DNA from: Lactuca virosa
Taxonomy: Eukaryota > Streptophyta > Magnoliopsida > Asterales > Asteraceae
Reading direction: 5' to 3'
Assembly: GCA_928212115.1 (NCBI GenBank)
Contig: CAKMRJ010005523.1
Coordinates: 145,797,346 to 145,861,345 of the forward strand
DNA: 64,000 nt
Part shown: positions 36,165 through 46,705 of the stretch, one piece after another
Layout of the letters: each line of letters begins with the position of its first letter
Position numbering within the stretch: the stretch's first letter is position 1
The notes under the pieces: generated by a model
Seen by the model: the letters and a program-made list of their open reading frames with translations, nothing else
Told to the model about the DNA's origin: nothing
Databases searched by the model: none
Program-made: the position numbers and the translations under genes

Positions 36165-37218
36165 TCATCACCAAGTTTCCGAAGACGGCGAAGGGTTTCG
36201 ATGTTATTTGTGTCATCGTGGATCGATTGACCAAGAGTGCCCATTTCCTGGCGATTCGGGAGAGTTCTTCGGCCGAGAAGTTGGCCGATGTCTATATTCG
36301 CGAGATTGTTGCTCGCCATAGGGTTCCAGCCTCAATTGTTTCAGTGATGTTCGGTTCACCTCCCGTTTTTGGCAGAAGTTCCATGAGGAACTAGGCACAA
36401 GGTTGCACTTCAACACATCTTATCATCCGCAGACCGACGGCCAGAGTGAGCAGACGATATAGACTCTTGAGGATATGTTGCGAGCTTGTTTCATTGATTT
36501 TGGTGGGAGCTGAGACTCCTACCTACCTCTTGCAGAGTTCTCCTACAACAAAAATTTTCACTCCAGCATTGGTGCTCCGCCTTTTGAACTCTTGTATGAG
36601 CAGAGATGTCGTACCCCAGTCTATTGGGGCGAGGTTGGTCACAGGGTTATGGGACGAACCAAGGTGGTCCTTCAGACTACAGAGATGATTCAGCAGATCA
36701 GGCAGAGATTGCAGACTGCTCAGAGTCGGCAGAAGAGCTATCCCAATCGGCGCCGATCAGAGTTGGAGTTTCAGGTCGGTGACATGGTGTTACTAATGGT
36801 CTCACCTTGGAAAGGTGTGATTCGCTTCAGGAAGAGGGGAAAATTGGGTCCCCGATATATTGGGTCATTCTGGGTTATTGTCAGGGTTGGCAAGGTCGCT
36901 TATAGATTGGATCTTCCTGAGGAGCTCAGTCAGATTCAATGCACTTTCCATGTTTCGCAGCTGCGAAAATGCGTATTGGACGAGGATGCAGTGATGTCCC
37001 TAGATGATATTCAAGTCGATGAGCGTCTGAACTATGTTGAGAGGCGCGTAGCTATTCTAGAGAAGAAGTTAAAGGTCTTATGTAGCAAGGAAGTACCTTT
37101 GGTAAAGGTATGGTGGCAGCATCGGAGGGGCTCCGAGTGGACCTGGGAGCCGGAGGCTGAGATGCGGGAGCATTATCCGAATTTGTTCGACGCAGAAGAC
37201 TTTGAGGACGAAGTCTAG
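36165..37218 (+). pseudogene. Gypsy G integrase core, C-terminus and chromodomain
   Basis: Resumes the integrase: ITKFPKTAKGFDV, VIVDRLTKSAHFLAI, then a frameshift near 36345 that continues as DVRFTSRFWQKFHEE, YHPQTDGQSEQTI with a TAG, and FGGS with a TGA. The rest is open: AEFSYNKNFHSSIGAPPFELLY, GDMVLLMVSPWKG, KLGPRYIG, FHVSQLRKCV. The end, LVKVWWQHRRGSEWTWEPEAEM, is a chromodomain (aromatic residues W-W and the WTWEPE signature), which in chromoviruses targets integration to particular chromatin. Stop at 37216-37218. Confidence 0.9.
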
Positions 37219-37223
37219 TTTAA

Positions 37224-37235
37224 TTGGGGGAGAAT
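37224..37235 (+). promoter_or_regulatory. Polypurine tract of gypsy G
   Basis: TTGGGGGAGAAT immediately before the 3' LTR start TGTAACACCC and only a few bases after the pol stop, as usual in chromoviruses. Confidence 0.85.
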
Positions 37236-38694
37236 TGTAACACCCTGATGTTCATATACTTCTAACTCTTTCATGTCATGATAATTGGTCTAGTGGTTGC
37301 AATCTTGGGGTTTAGACACGGAGTGTTAGAGGCACCAACACGGCGTGTATAGACATTAAAAGACACGTGTTTTGGCTGCGCAACGGCGTGTTTTCCCTCT
37401 GGGCACTGTGTGTTAACCGCTGTGTGAGAAACTGTAATATTCTGGGGTTTATTCCCCTATTTAAGGAATATGGGGGCTAGGGTTTGTCCACCCTCAACCT
37501 TCATCTTCCCTCTCAATCTCAAGAAGAAACCCTAACATTTTCCTCTCCCATTTGTGAAGATATTCGGTGCTTTGAAGGAAGAAGGTGAAATAAGGAAGCA
37601 AGGATTCAACTAGCAAACATCATACTTCAGTGTAGCACTCTCATGGACCATTATCAGTGTCCAAGTCCCGATTTTTATCACTTATAGTCACTAAATATTA
37701 AGATATGTCCCCTTTTCTCTTTGTTATGGGTTGATGCATGGGGGGATCTCATAAAGTTTGCAACTTTATGAATCTCCAGGTCAAGGAGACCTTGTAGTGG
37801 CTTGGATCTAGTTTCTGTCAAAGTTTTGATGCCATGCATAGAAAGTAGGTCATGAATTCTCTTTTTGACCAAATATGGGTTCAAGACATGCATGTCTTAA
37901 AACGCACAAATCTTTGGAATGGTTTAGGTGGTTGAACCACTTCTGGAAGGAAGGGACTTTGGATCTTAAGGATTGAGGACTTTATGGTTGAGCCTTTGCA
38001 TGGTTAAGCATGTAGTTTGGATTTTTGGACCTTTTTGCGGTCCTAAAGGATAAAGTTGGAAACTTTATCCTTCCGAACCACATTCCTAGTCCAGAACTGA
38101 GCCTTGGTGCTCTTGGGGTCGAATAGGCAGTTAAATATCTTAAGTTGTTGGGAATCTGGCAAACACGGCGTGTTGGCTGAAGTTTTCCCGCCCTTGGAAC
38201 TGTTCGCGGAACACGGTGTGGTAAAAAGGGAACACGGCGTGTTGGGTCAACCCAGGTCGTTGACCTTGACCATTGACTTCGACTTTGACCAAGTTTGACC
38301 TTGAGGGTATTTTGGGTATTCTGTGTTTTAATGGAATTGGTCATTTGATGGTTGTAGGCATTTGAGTTGAGAGCTGAGATTTGGAGTCGGACCTTATCAG
38401 TTATGTGCTGCTTGTGAGGCGAGTTGTCCTCACTGTACTTGCGGATCGAAGGTAGCAATGCCGGCCCATTGGATTGATATCCTGTTTTTCATGCTATTGT
38501 ATTGTTATGATCTGCTAGATCGGTATCCTAGTAGTTAGGATGTTGCTATGCTTAGTGATCTGTAGATCTGTGTGTCTGGCTGTAGACTATTACGTGATTA
38601 TCTGTTATATGTGCACATGGTTGGTCGGTGGCTGAGGCTTCACTGCTTTGTGGGTAAGCCAACGGGCCAGGGGCATTCTAACCCGATGGTTGAG
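37236..38694 (+). repeat. 3' LTR of gypsy G, interrupted, with ACACGGCGTGT palindromes
   Basis: Starts TGTAACACCCTGATG. The 11-bp palindrome ACACGGCGTGT is exact at 37338-37348, 38163-38173 and 38232-38242, with near copies at 37316-37326 and around 37382 and 38210. A TTGAC-rich block at 38255-38300 parallels the LTR at 2449-3845. The LTR is cut at 38694 by copia E. The rest is not seen in this window, because E's own 3' end is lost. Confidence 0.8.
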
Positions 38695-39081
38695 TGTTGG
38701 ATTTGGTGTCTAAGCACATAACTGTAATTGGTATGTACTTGACCCGATAGTAGCATGGTCCATTTCGGGTTGCCTTCACCAGAACAATTTGATAGATGGA
38801 TATTTGAGTAAGAGGTTATTTATGATTTATTAATATATTATAAGTATAATATATTAATTGAGGAATCATATTATTTAATTAGTATTGATCAAAAATTAAT
38901 TTAGAATTAATTTAGTGATCAAAAGAGACTAATTAAATTGAAACATATGAGTTGGGCTAATGATCCATGGTTTGGTTTGTGATGAGCTTATGGATTAATC
39001 CATGGAGCATTTATCCAAATCAAATGGATGGGTCGTGGGCTAATGTGTACAGATTAGGGTTACACATGACCCTTTATATTC

Positions 39082-39162
<81 letters not shown>

Positions 39163-41849
39163 TATATATATATCTCATATATATATCTATATCTATTCTT
39201 AATAAAAGAGTACTTTGCAAGCCACGTGTCCCTCTTTTGGACCTCCAACTTGCCACGTGTCCTTACCAGGATGTCTTTTGGCTCAAATTCCCGCTCAATT
39301 GTTGTTTAGGGTAATATATCACATCCCTTAATATCAGCAATTCAGTTTTAAATATTCATCTGATACCAAAAATACCTCTAATAAACATAATAGAAACGCA
39401 TTTCCTCACTATAATTCTGCCACCGATTTTGAGAGTTGATTATCATGAATCTTCCATACAAGAGAAATGATGCCTGTGACCACCCTTCTTCTCTTCTAAA
39501 TCACTCTTGATTCTTAATTTTCTTTGGTATTTTGAATTTTCTAGGGTTTTTAATCGAACCATAATCCTCACCGCAAATAACATCAAATTGACGGCATCAT
39601 TATTATTGATATGGGGTTAAAGATTTGGATGTAGTTTGCTGGAAAGGGAGGTACGTTTTCTTTTCTTCTTTTTCATCCTTGAGTAAATTGGATCTGATGA
39701 AGAACAACCAAAACATCCCAAATTTGAAATCTCCTATTCGGTTTTTGATGAATTCCAAACCTTAATATTACTCTTATCTTAGGAAAGTTCTACTTTGAAC
39801 TTTGAAATGTACGAGGTCTGCCATCAAGATTCAAGGTGCGTATTTTCTATACAACTGTTGTGTATATAGTAAACATTATACTAAGACACAAAGTTTGTGG
39901 CTTTTTGAGATTGCAATGAGAAAAGGTAAGATATCGATCATAAGTGTGGTAGATAGCCCACAGTAGAGGAACTTTATGCATTTGCATATAGAAATTTTTG
40001 GTAGTTAGAGATGTGCTCTTTCAATTTCCCTTTCGAGTATATAAATGCACTGCAAAAAAAATTAGGAAAAATGGTATTTGAGTTCACAAGGAGAGATGGT
40101 GGGGGCAATAAGGTCTTTTAGTCAATTAGGATATGTCGGTGTTGTTTATCTTTAAGTGGGAGTTTAGATTCAGTCGGTCATCATCTTGGATCTATTTCTG
40201 TTAAAGTGAAAGCTCAAGGATTTCAATTTGTAATCATTCATTTTTTAGTTAAGTCAGTTTCTACATAAGTGTAAAACAGAAGTACACTTTGCTTCTTTAC
40301 TTTAAAAGTAGATAGTTTTGTAGTTGGTGTTATTATTTATATCCCTTTTAATTTGATAATTGAACTTGATTTGTGTGGAATGCAATGGTGATGGTGATGA
40401 GATAGAAAAAGAGGAGATCAATGGACTGAGATTCTCTCTTGGGAGCCTATAGCCTTTTTTATCATAGTTTCTTTGTGGGTATGATAAGACCTGTTATTCA
40501 AGACACATGGAAAATAATCAGTGAATTTGTCGAGGTAATGCAACGCTCATTTGATAATTCTTCAATTTGCAAATGTTTTTCCTTACTGCATAAAGTTTAA
40601 AGATGATAAAAAAAATATAAAGGTAATTTACTATTTCATATAATTTGCTTTCTCATGTCAATCATTAAGTTGGATTTGGAGTTGTGAAGAGAAAGGAGAA
40701 ATAATTAATGATAATTACAAACTTCTACCTATTTATTTAAGGTATGTACAAAGCTTAAATGAGCTCATATCAGGTTATCTGGATCCAGGGTATGTGCTAA
40801 AGCATCATTACCGAAAAGAATAAGGTAGTGTTGAGTATAATGGATCAGAGAAGGAAGCAATGGAATAAACTATTGTCGAAGGAAGGTGATTCATTCCGTT
40901 TGTTAATTTTCGTTCTTTTTTTCCTTCATTTATCATGTAATGGAACGAAAAATTGCATTGTAACCCAATTTTGTTTGTGGAATTTTAACGTCACAAAGTT
41001 ATCTTATCACTTAATTGGGTTTTAATGAGCCTATGTTGTCTTTTAATTTTTTTAAGATAAATGTCTAATAATTTCTCAGATGTCATTAAGATAAATGCTT
41101 AAAATATTGTCAAAAAATACATCCAGTACTTCCGGCAATCATTACGCTTCTGGACCTAACACACGAATTTTGCCAACAAAATTAAGAATATGGTCTTATG
41201 AAAAGCCTCATCTTGGTGAATTCCGGATCCAAAGTTGCAAGATATCCATATTTAGTCAATTGACATGTCATTTGCTTCCGCATAAACTTAAACAACCTTT
41301 AAATTACAGAAATTTAAACAGCCCTTAAATTACTTATTGCTACTTTTGATTTAATATGTATGTTAATAGCCACTTTCTTTCTTTCTTTTTGAATCTAGGA
41401 GGGTATAATTGGTAACTTGATCATTCACTATACTCAAATTTTATATTGCATCGTGCAACTTTACTATTTTATCAAATATCTAAATATACAAAAAGTAAAT
41501 TGGATGTTCATAATAGTGTATGTATTTATTTTAAAAGACTATTATAAGTAAATTGGATATTTATAACATTATATATATTAATTTAAAAACAAAATTATAA
41601 AATTACTGACAAAACTTTAATCTTTGTAAATTAATAATTTTTTTTGTATTTATTTGATTAGCCATTATGAATAGTGTTAATCTTTCACAACCATAATTTC
41701 TACGGGTTTAAACTAACAATTTTATAGTTACGGACAAAACCTTTAAGCTTCTAAAAAATACATGTTTGCAAATGTATTATTAATTATAACGTCTATTAAC
41801 TTCAAAAATGTTTTACGTTGGTTCCGTGTAGCACACGGGTTATAACCTA

Positions 41850-41916
<67 letters not shown>

Positions 41917-42270
41917 TATATATATATTGTGCTAAGAAGAAAATTGACCACTACTTGCATTCCAAGAAGAGAAGTCGATTTCTAGTCTCCTTAGCCTCTC
42001 TCATATCCATCTAATTGTTACTTGGTGTTTGTGACTTGTTTGTGGCACCACACTTGGGGTGCTAAGTTCTCTCAAGGCCAAAGTCTTACTAGCTACATCA
42101 AGAGGTAACCTTCTAACTTGTTTATGATTCATATGTTAAATTTTTGTATGCTAGTTTAGGCTTCATGCTTTGGAAACCAATGTTGTATGTACAATTAGAG
42201 AAAACATAGATCCAAAAGCATTAGGGTTGTATGTGCACGATAGGAATGTTAGAGTACATCAAACCCAACA
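38695..42270 (+). repeat. 5' LTR of copia E, split by the Helitron
   Basis: Outer parts 38695 to about 39185 and 41851-42270 together make roughly 910 bp including (TA)n. It begins TGTTGGATTTGGTGTC and ends CAAACCCAACA. The internal (TA)n tract near 39086-39172 and 41851-41927 was the Helitron target. Confidence 0.82.
39186..41850 (+). mobile_element. Non-autonomous Helitron
   Basis: The 3' end is diagnostic: stem CCGTGT (41824-41829), loop AGC, stem ACACGG (41833-41838), then GTTATAAC and the terminal CTAG at 41847-41850, followed by T. The 5' end starts with TC in TCTATATCTATTC or one of the neighbouring TC steps (39173-39192), followed by TTAATAAAAGAG, a start typical of plant Helitrons. 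Insertion in (TA)n fits the A|T target preference. The 2.6-kb interior is AT-rich with no Rep/helicase and no gene I recognise; short frames at 40828-41025 and 41095-41328 are unconvincing. Orientation is set by the hairpin. Confidence 0.8.
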
Positions 42271-43054
42271 ATGGTATCAGTGCCTACGATGTTTTCTATT
42301 GTATTGATGCAACTGTGTAATTTTCAAAGCTGAAAAAACTGCATTTCGGGGTTCTGCCAGGGCCAACTCGCCGAGTCCATCTTTGAACTCGACGAGTTGG
42401 ATGATGATTGCCTTGAACTCGACTAGTCCTTTATGGCACTCGACGAGTTGATGCATCTGTTGGCAGAATTTTCGAGTTTTTGGCCTGGTTTGGATTAGGA
42501 ACATTACCACAAACTATTTTGGTTTATAAAATTCGATTTTAATGATATGGTAATGTTAATCCCCATCCAATAACATGATGTTTGTCAAATTCTAAGATAA
42601 CTACTTGATTTTTTTGAAATACTAGTTATTTGTAAAATTTGAAACTATCTTGAATATGAATCAAATTAGGTCAAATTGGTAAATTTTCTTCCTATCATAA
42701 TTGGATTAGTTAATTTGATCTATATGTGCTCTTGAAGAAGTTCCATAACTTGTCCTCAAGTTATGGAATATGAAAAGTCTTTATTTATGAAACCATTAAC
42801 TAATGTAAGTTATAGAATTCTAAGAGTCTTGGAAGGTTTCATAACTTGTACACAAGTTTGGAATTGGAAAGGTCTCATTCATGGAACATTAAAAGTTCAT
42901 AAGTTATGAATTTCAAAAGTCTTGACAAGTTACAAAACTTGCCCTCAAGTTTTGGAACTTGAAATGTTACATTAATGAAACTTTAATTCCAAACCCTAGA
43001 GTTTTAAAAGTTTAAAATTCAACCCTTATACTTTTATAATATTAAAGTTTAATA

Positions 43055-43110
<56 letters not shown>

Positions 43111-43890
43111 ATAAGTCAGTCTTACCGTTAGTAGGCCTCATTCACGAAGTCGGTCTATAAGGGGGGTATAAGGTTACTGCCTATAAAATGGTGGTTTAAT
43201 GGGTGTCCACTCTCACCCACCGCTTCCTTGAGTGGTGGAGGGTCATTAGCAGAACGGGTAGGATAGGACACTAATTCTCATTAATAAGTATAATGAAAAT
43301 TATTAAAGTAACTAAACTTTTATAAATTCCCAATCTTAGTTACTTTAGGAAAAATGTGAAAATTGTGCTATTCCATGAAATTGCACTTTGCACCTTGTTA
43401 AGTCGTTAGTGGAGCGTGTGTGGTTAACCAGCACACTAATTTGAGACTGACAATGTGTGGCAAAGGGTAGCTTGGTGTTAATCATGGATCAATGGAGCGT
43501 GTGTGGTTAACCGACACATTGATTAGGTGATTTGTAACATCGAGAGTACCAAGCTAATTTGCATGGTTATTCACACCTTGTTTGTGATCCTCGGTATCCC
43601 AGTCACAAACTTGAAGGGCATAATTGAGATTTAAACATGCCAATAAAAAGTTCAATGAATCTCAAAGGAATCTAGGAATTTCAAATTCATTTAAAACCTA
43701 ATCTTCAATTTCGTGTTTCATGGTGGAAATTGGTAAATCGTCATTTACCTACCTTCAAATATTTTGTGATTGGATTACGGCATCCCTCTTCCGAATTGTA
43801 AAATATTGTGTTGGGTCGTAGCCTTTATATTCCATTTTGGGTGTTATATTAAGGATCCTTATCTAATCAAAACTTTGTCTTTCTTTTCAG
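42271..43890 (+). promoter_or_regulatory. PBS and structured 5' leader of copia E
   Basis: PBS TGGTATCAGTGCC at 42272-42284 (one mismatch to the family). Palindrome array at 42366-42376, 42387-42397, 42417-42427 (degenerate) and 42438-42448, spacing 21/30/21. CTTG-TCCT-CAAG hairpin at 42741-42768 with a perfect 12-bp stem, and another at 42933-42954 with different stem bases. (TA)n at 43058-43108. Core hairpins E1 43405-43440 (GTTAGTG/CACTAAT) and E2 43488-43523 (ATCAATG/CATTGAT, perfect), 83 bp apart. Hairpin 43580-43610 (GTTTGTGA/TCACAAAC). GATTACGGCATCCC box near 43775. The gag ATG follows at 43891. Confidence 0.72.
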
Positions 43891-46705
43891 ATGTCTACTT
43901 CAAACAATGCTTCCAACCCAATCCCTTCTGGCTCTTTCTCCCTCATGAACTTATGTGGGAGGGTCATCTTCGATGGATCGAATTTCAATGATTAGATTCG
44001 AAACATCAGAATGGCTATTCGTTATGAGGACAAAGAATATGTCCTTGATAGAGAGCTTAAGGAAATTGATGAAACTACTGCTACTCTCGAACAGATTGTT
44101 GAGTACAAAACTCATGAGAGGGACGCAACCAAAATGTCGTGTATAATGATCGCTACCATGACTGATGAGCTCCAAAAGTCATATGAGGACTTTTGGCCTT
44201 ATGAAATGCACCAGGACTTGATGGAAAGGTACCATCAAAGTGCTCGGCAGGAGAGGTATGAGATCATTGCCTCCATGATCACGGCCAAAATGAAGGATGG
44301 AGAGTCCATCACGGCCCACTTGCAAAAGATGCAAAGGTTTGTGGACCGTTTGCTAAAGCTGAATGTCAATTTCGATGAAGAATTGACAATTGACATTATT
44401 CTTCACTCCTTACCTCCTTGTTATGATTAGTTTTGTATGACTTATCATATAAACAAGGAGGAGGTGACTCTAAGCAAGCTTCAAGGTCTCTTGAGAACTT
44501 CTAAAAGTAGTTTGAAAGGCAAATATGTTGTACCTACTCCTACTGCAACTGCCCATGTCCTGGCAATTGGACATGGAAAGGGAAAGAAGAGGAAGACTCC
44601 TTCCAAGAGTCATAAGGGAAAGTCACATGCCGGATCCTCTTCCAGTGGAGCCAAAGTTGGTTCTATCACACCCTCTTCCAACCCAAAGGAATTCGAGTGC
44701 TTCCATTGCCATGAAAAGGGGCACTGGAGATGAAGCTGCCCGAAATACTTACAGGACATAAAGGATGGGAAGATCAAACCCTCCTTTGCAGGTCCTTCAT
44801 ACAGGATGTGGCTTACACATTCGTTCTGATTTGCAAGGACTAAAAGGAAGTAGGGATGTGCAGCACGAGAAGATGAACTTAATCATGGGAAATATGGGAA
44901 AGTCGTCTATCACCAAGATTGGAGTTTATTCTTTATTACTTAGTAATGGTTTAAAATTAGATTTGAATAATTGTTGCTACTCGTCTGAAATGGCGAGGAA
45001 TATTATTTCCTTTCACAGTTTGTATGAACAAGGCTTTACCTTTTCTTTTAATAATGAAGTTGGTAGTATTAATGCTTATTACAATGGTGTATTTTACTTT
45101 GAAGCATTACCTTGCAATGGCATATATAAAACTGTGATGGTTGTAGATAACTTAGGAAATAATGTGTTGCATATCGATTCATCCAATGATTTGGATAAAG
45201 CATGCTTATGGCATTGTCGCCTTGGACATGTTAACAAGAAGCCCATAGCCCAACTCCAAAAGGATGGAGTCTTGGAGTCATTTGACTTAAATTCAGATGA
45301 CACTTGTGAATCTTGTTTACTTGGAAAGATGACAAAGTCACCCTTCACTGGAACTTGTGTAAGGGGTGAGGGTCTGTTGGATCTCATACACACAGATGTG
45401 TGTGGACCCTTCATAACCGCCAAAAGGGATGCTAACTGTTTCTATGTGACTTTTACTGATGATTACAGCAGATATGGCTATATCTACTTAATCAATTGGG
45501 CAGGAAGATAAAGATTCTTCGATCCGATCGAGGAGGAGAGTATCTTAGTATCGAGTTCCACGACTATCTTAAGGAATGTGGAATTTTTTCACAATTGACG
45601 CCACCTAGGACACCAAAGCTTAATGGTGTAGCTGAGAGGCGCAATCGAAACTTGTTGGATATGGTTCGTTCCATGATGAGTCGAGCTTCATTACCTATCG
45701 CATTTAGGGGGTATGCCTTAGAGACTGTTGCCCATATCCTTAATCTAGTCCCAACTAAAAAGGTTTCCAAAACACCTCACGAGATGTGGACAGGGAAGGT
45801 TCCCTCGTTAGCACACATCAAAGTTTGGGGTTGCGAGGATTTTGTGAGAAAAGAAACTCATGACAAGCTCGAACCTCAAAGTGAGCGATGTATTTTCATC
45901 GGCTACCCATATAAATCCTTTGGATATCTCTTCTATAGACCGAGTCACAATGTTGTCTTCGTTGCGAGGAGAGGAGTCTTTCGCGAGAGAGAACTCATAT
46001 GCCAAGGGGACAGTGGGAGGCAAATTGACCTTGAAGAGCTTCAAGATTCAAGTGATGAAGGAACCTCAAACACTAGCGCTCAACCTGAGGAGGAAACTCC
46101 AGTTGAACCAATTGACGAGTCCTTACCTCTAAGACGTTCCAGTAGAGTTAGACAGACACCAGAGTTTTATGGTTTCCATATTACTTCTGAGGGTGATACA
46201 TTTATCAGTGATAGTACACTGGTAAATTTGGATGAACCTAACAACTACAAGGAAGCCATGGCAGGCCCCGAGTCTGCTAAATGAAAAGAGGAAATGGACA
46301 GCGAGATTCAGTCCATGTATGACAATCAAGTTTGGAACTTGGTTGACAATGTACCAGGCCATAAGACAGTCAGGTGCAAATGGATCTTCAAGAAGAAGAC
46401 CGACATGGATGGGAAAGTACACACTTATAAGGCGCGATTGGTTGCGAAGGGTTTTACTCAAACTCCTGGAGTTGACTATGATGAGACCTTTTCACCAGTG
46501 GCCAAAATAAAATCTATAAGTGTTATGCTAGCCATAGCTGCATTTCATGATTATGAAATATGGAAAATAGATGTCAAAACCATTTTCCTTAATGGGAAGT
46601 TGGCTGAGGATGTTTACATGAATGAGCCAGATCGTTTTGTCAACGCAAAGGACCCTAATAAAGTGTGTAAGCTTGAGAAATCCATTTATGGATGGAAACA
46701 AGCAT
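43891..46705 (+). pseudogene. Copia E gag-pol, truncated and mutated
   Basis: Starts MSTSNNASNPIPSGSFSLMN. Stops: TAG for Trp at 43993 (FND*IRNIR), TAG at 44428, TGA inside the knuckle (CFHCHEKGHWR*SC, 44731) and TGA at 46282. About 45 nt are missing before the protease, and its catalytic Asp is His (V-L-H-T-G-C-G). In integrase the segment between two AATCAA words is deleted at about 45495, removing roughly 20 codons before LRSDRGGEY. Integrase D and E sites remain (HTDVCGPF, NGVAERRNR). RT ends at YGWKQAS, before YVDD, at the truncation. Several stops are G-to-A changes, as expected from deamination of methylated cytosine. Confidence 0.88.

Larger units (their letters stand above)
17204..38694 (+). 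mobile_element. Ty3/gypsy chromovirus G, host of three nested copia insertions
   Basis: Plus-strand chromovirus with gag (17204-18238), protease to mid-integrase (26159-28395), the rest of integrase with chromodomain (36165-37218), polypurine tract and 3' LTR (37236-38694, itself cut by copia E). Removing copia C and D brings the coding parts back into register at the codon level. The 5' LTR and start of gag are missing: gag begins abruptly at about 17204 next to unrelated AT-rich DNA. The C-terminal chromodomain and long LTR fit the Tekay/Del lineage. G must predate C, D and E. Confidence 0.85.
38695..46705 (+). mobile_element. Copia element E, 3'-truncated, carrying a Helitron
   Basis: Plus-strand copia of the A/C family: 5' LTR 38695-42270 (swollen by the Helitron), PBS, leader, gag-pol up to the start of RT. 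Sequence homologous to A stops at about 46705 in 'KQAS', where unrelated DNA begins. No 3' LTR, PPT or target-site duplication can be found. The left flank is TTGAG (38690-38694). Confidence 0.88.
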
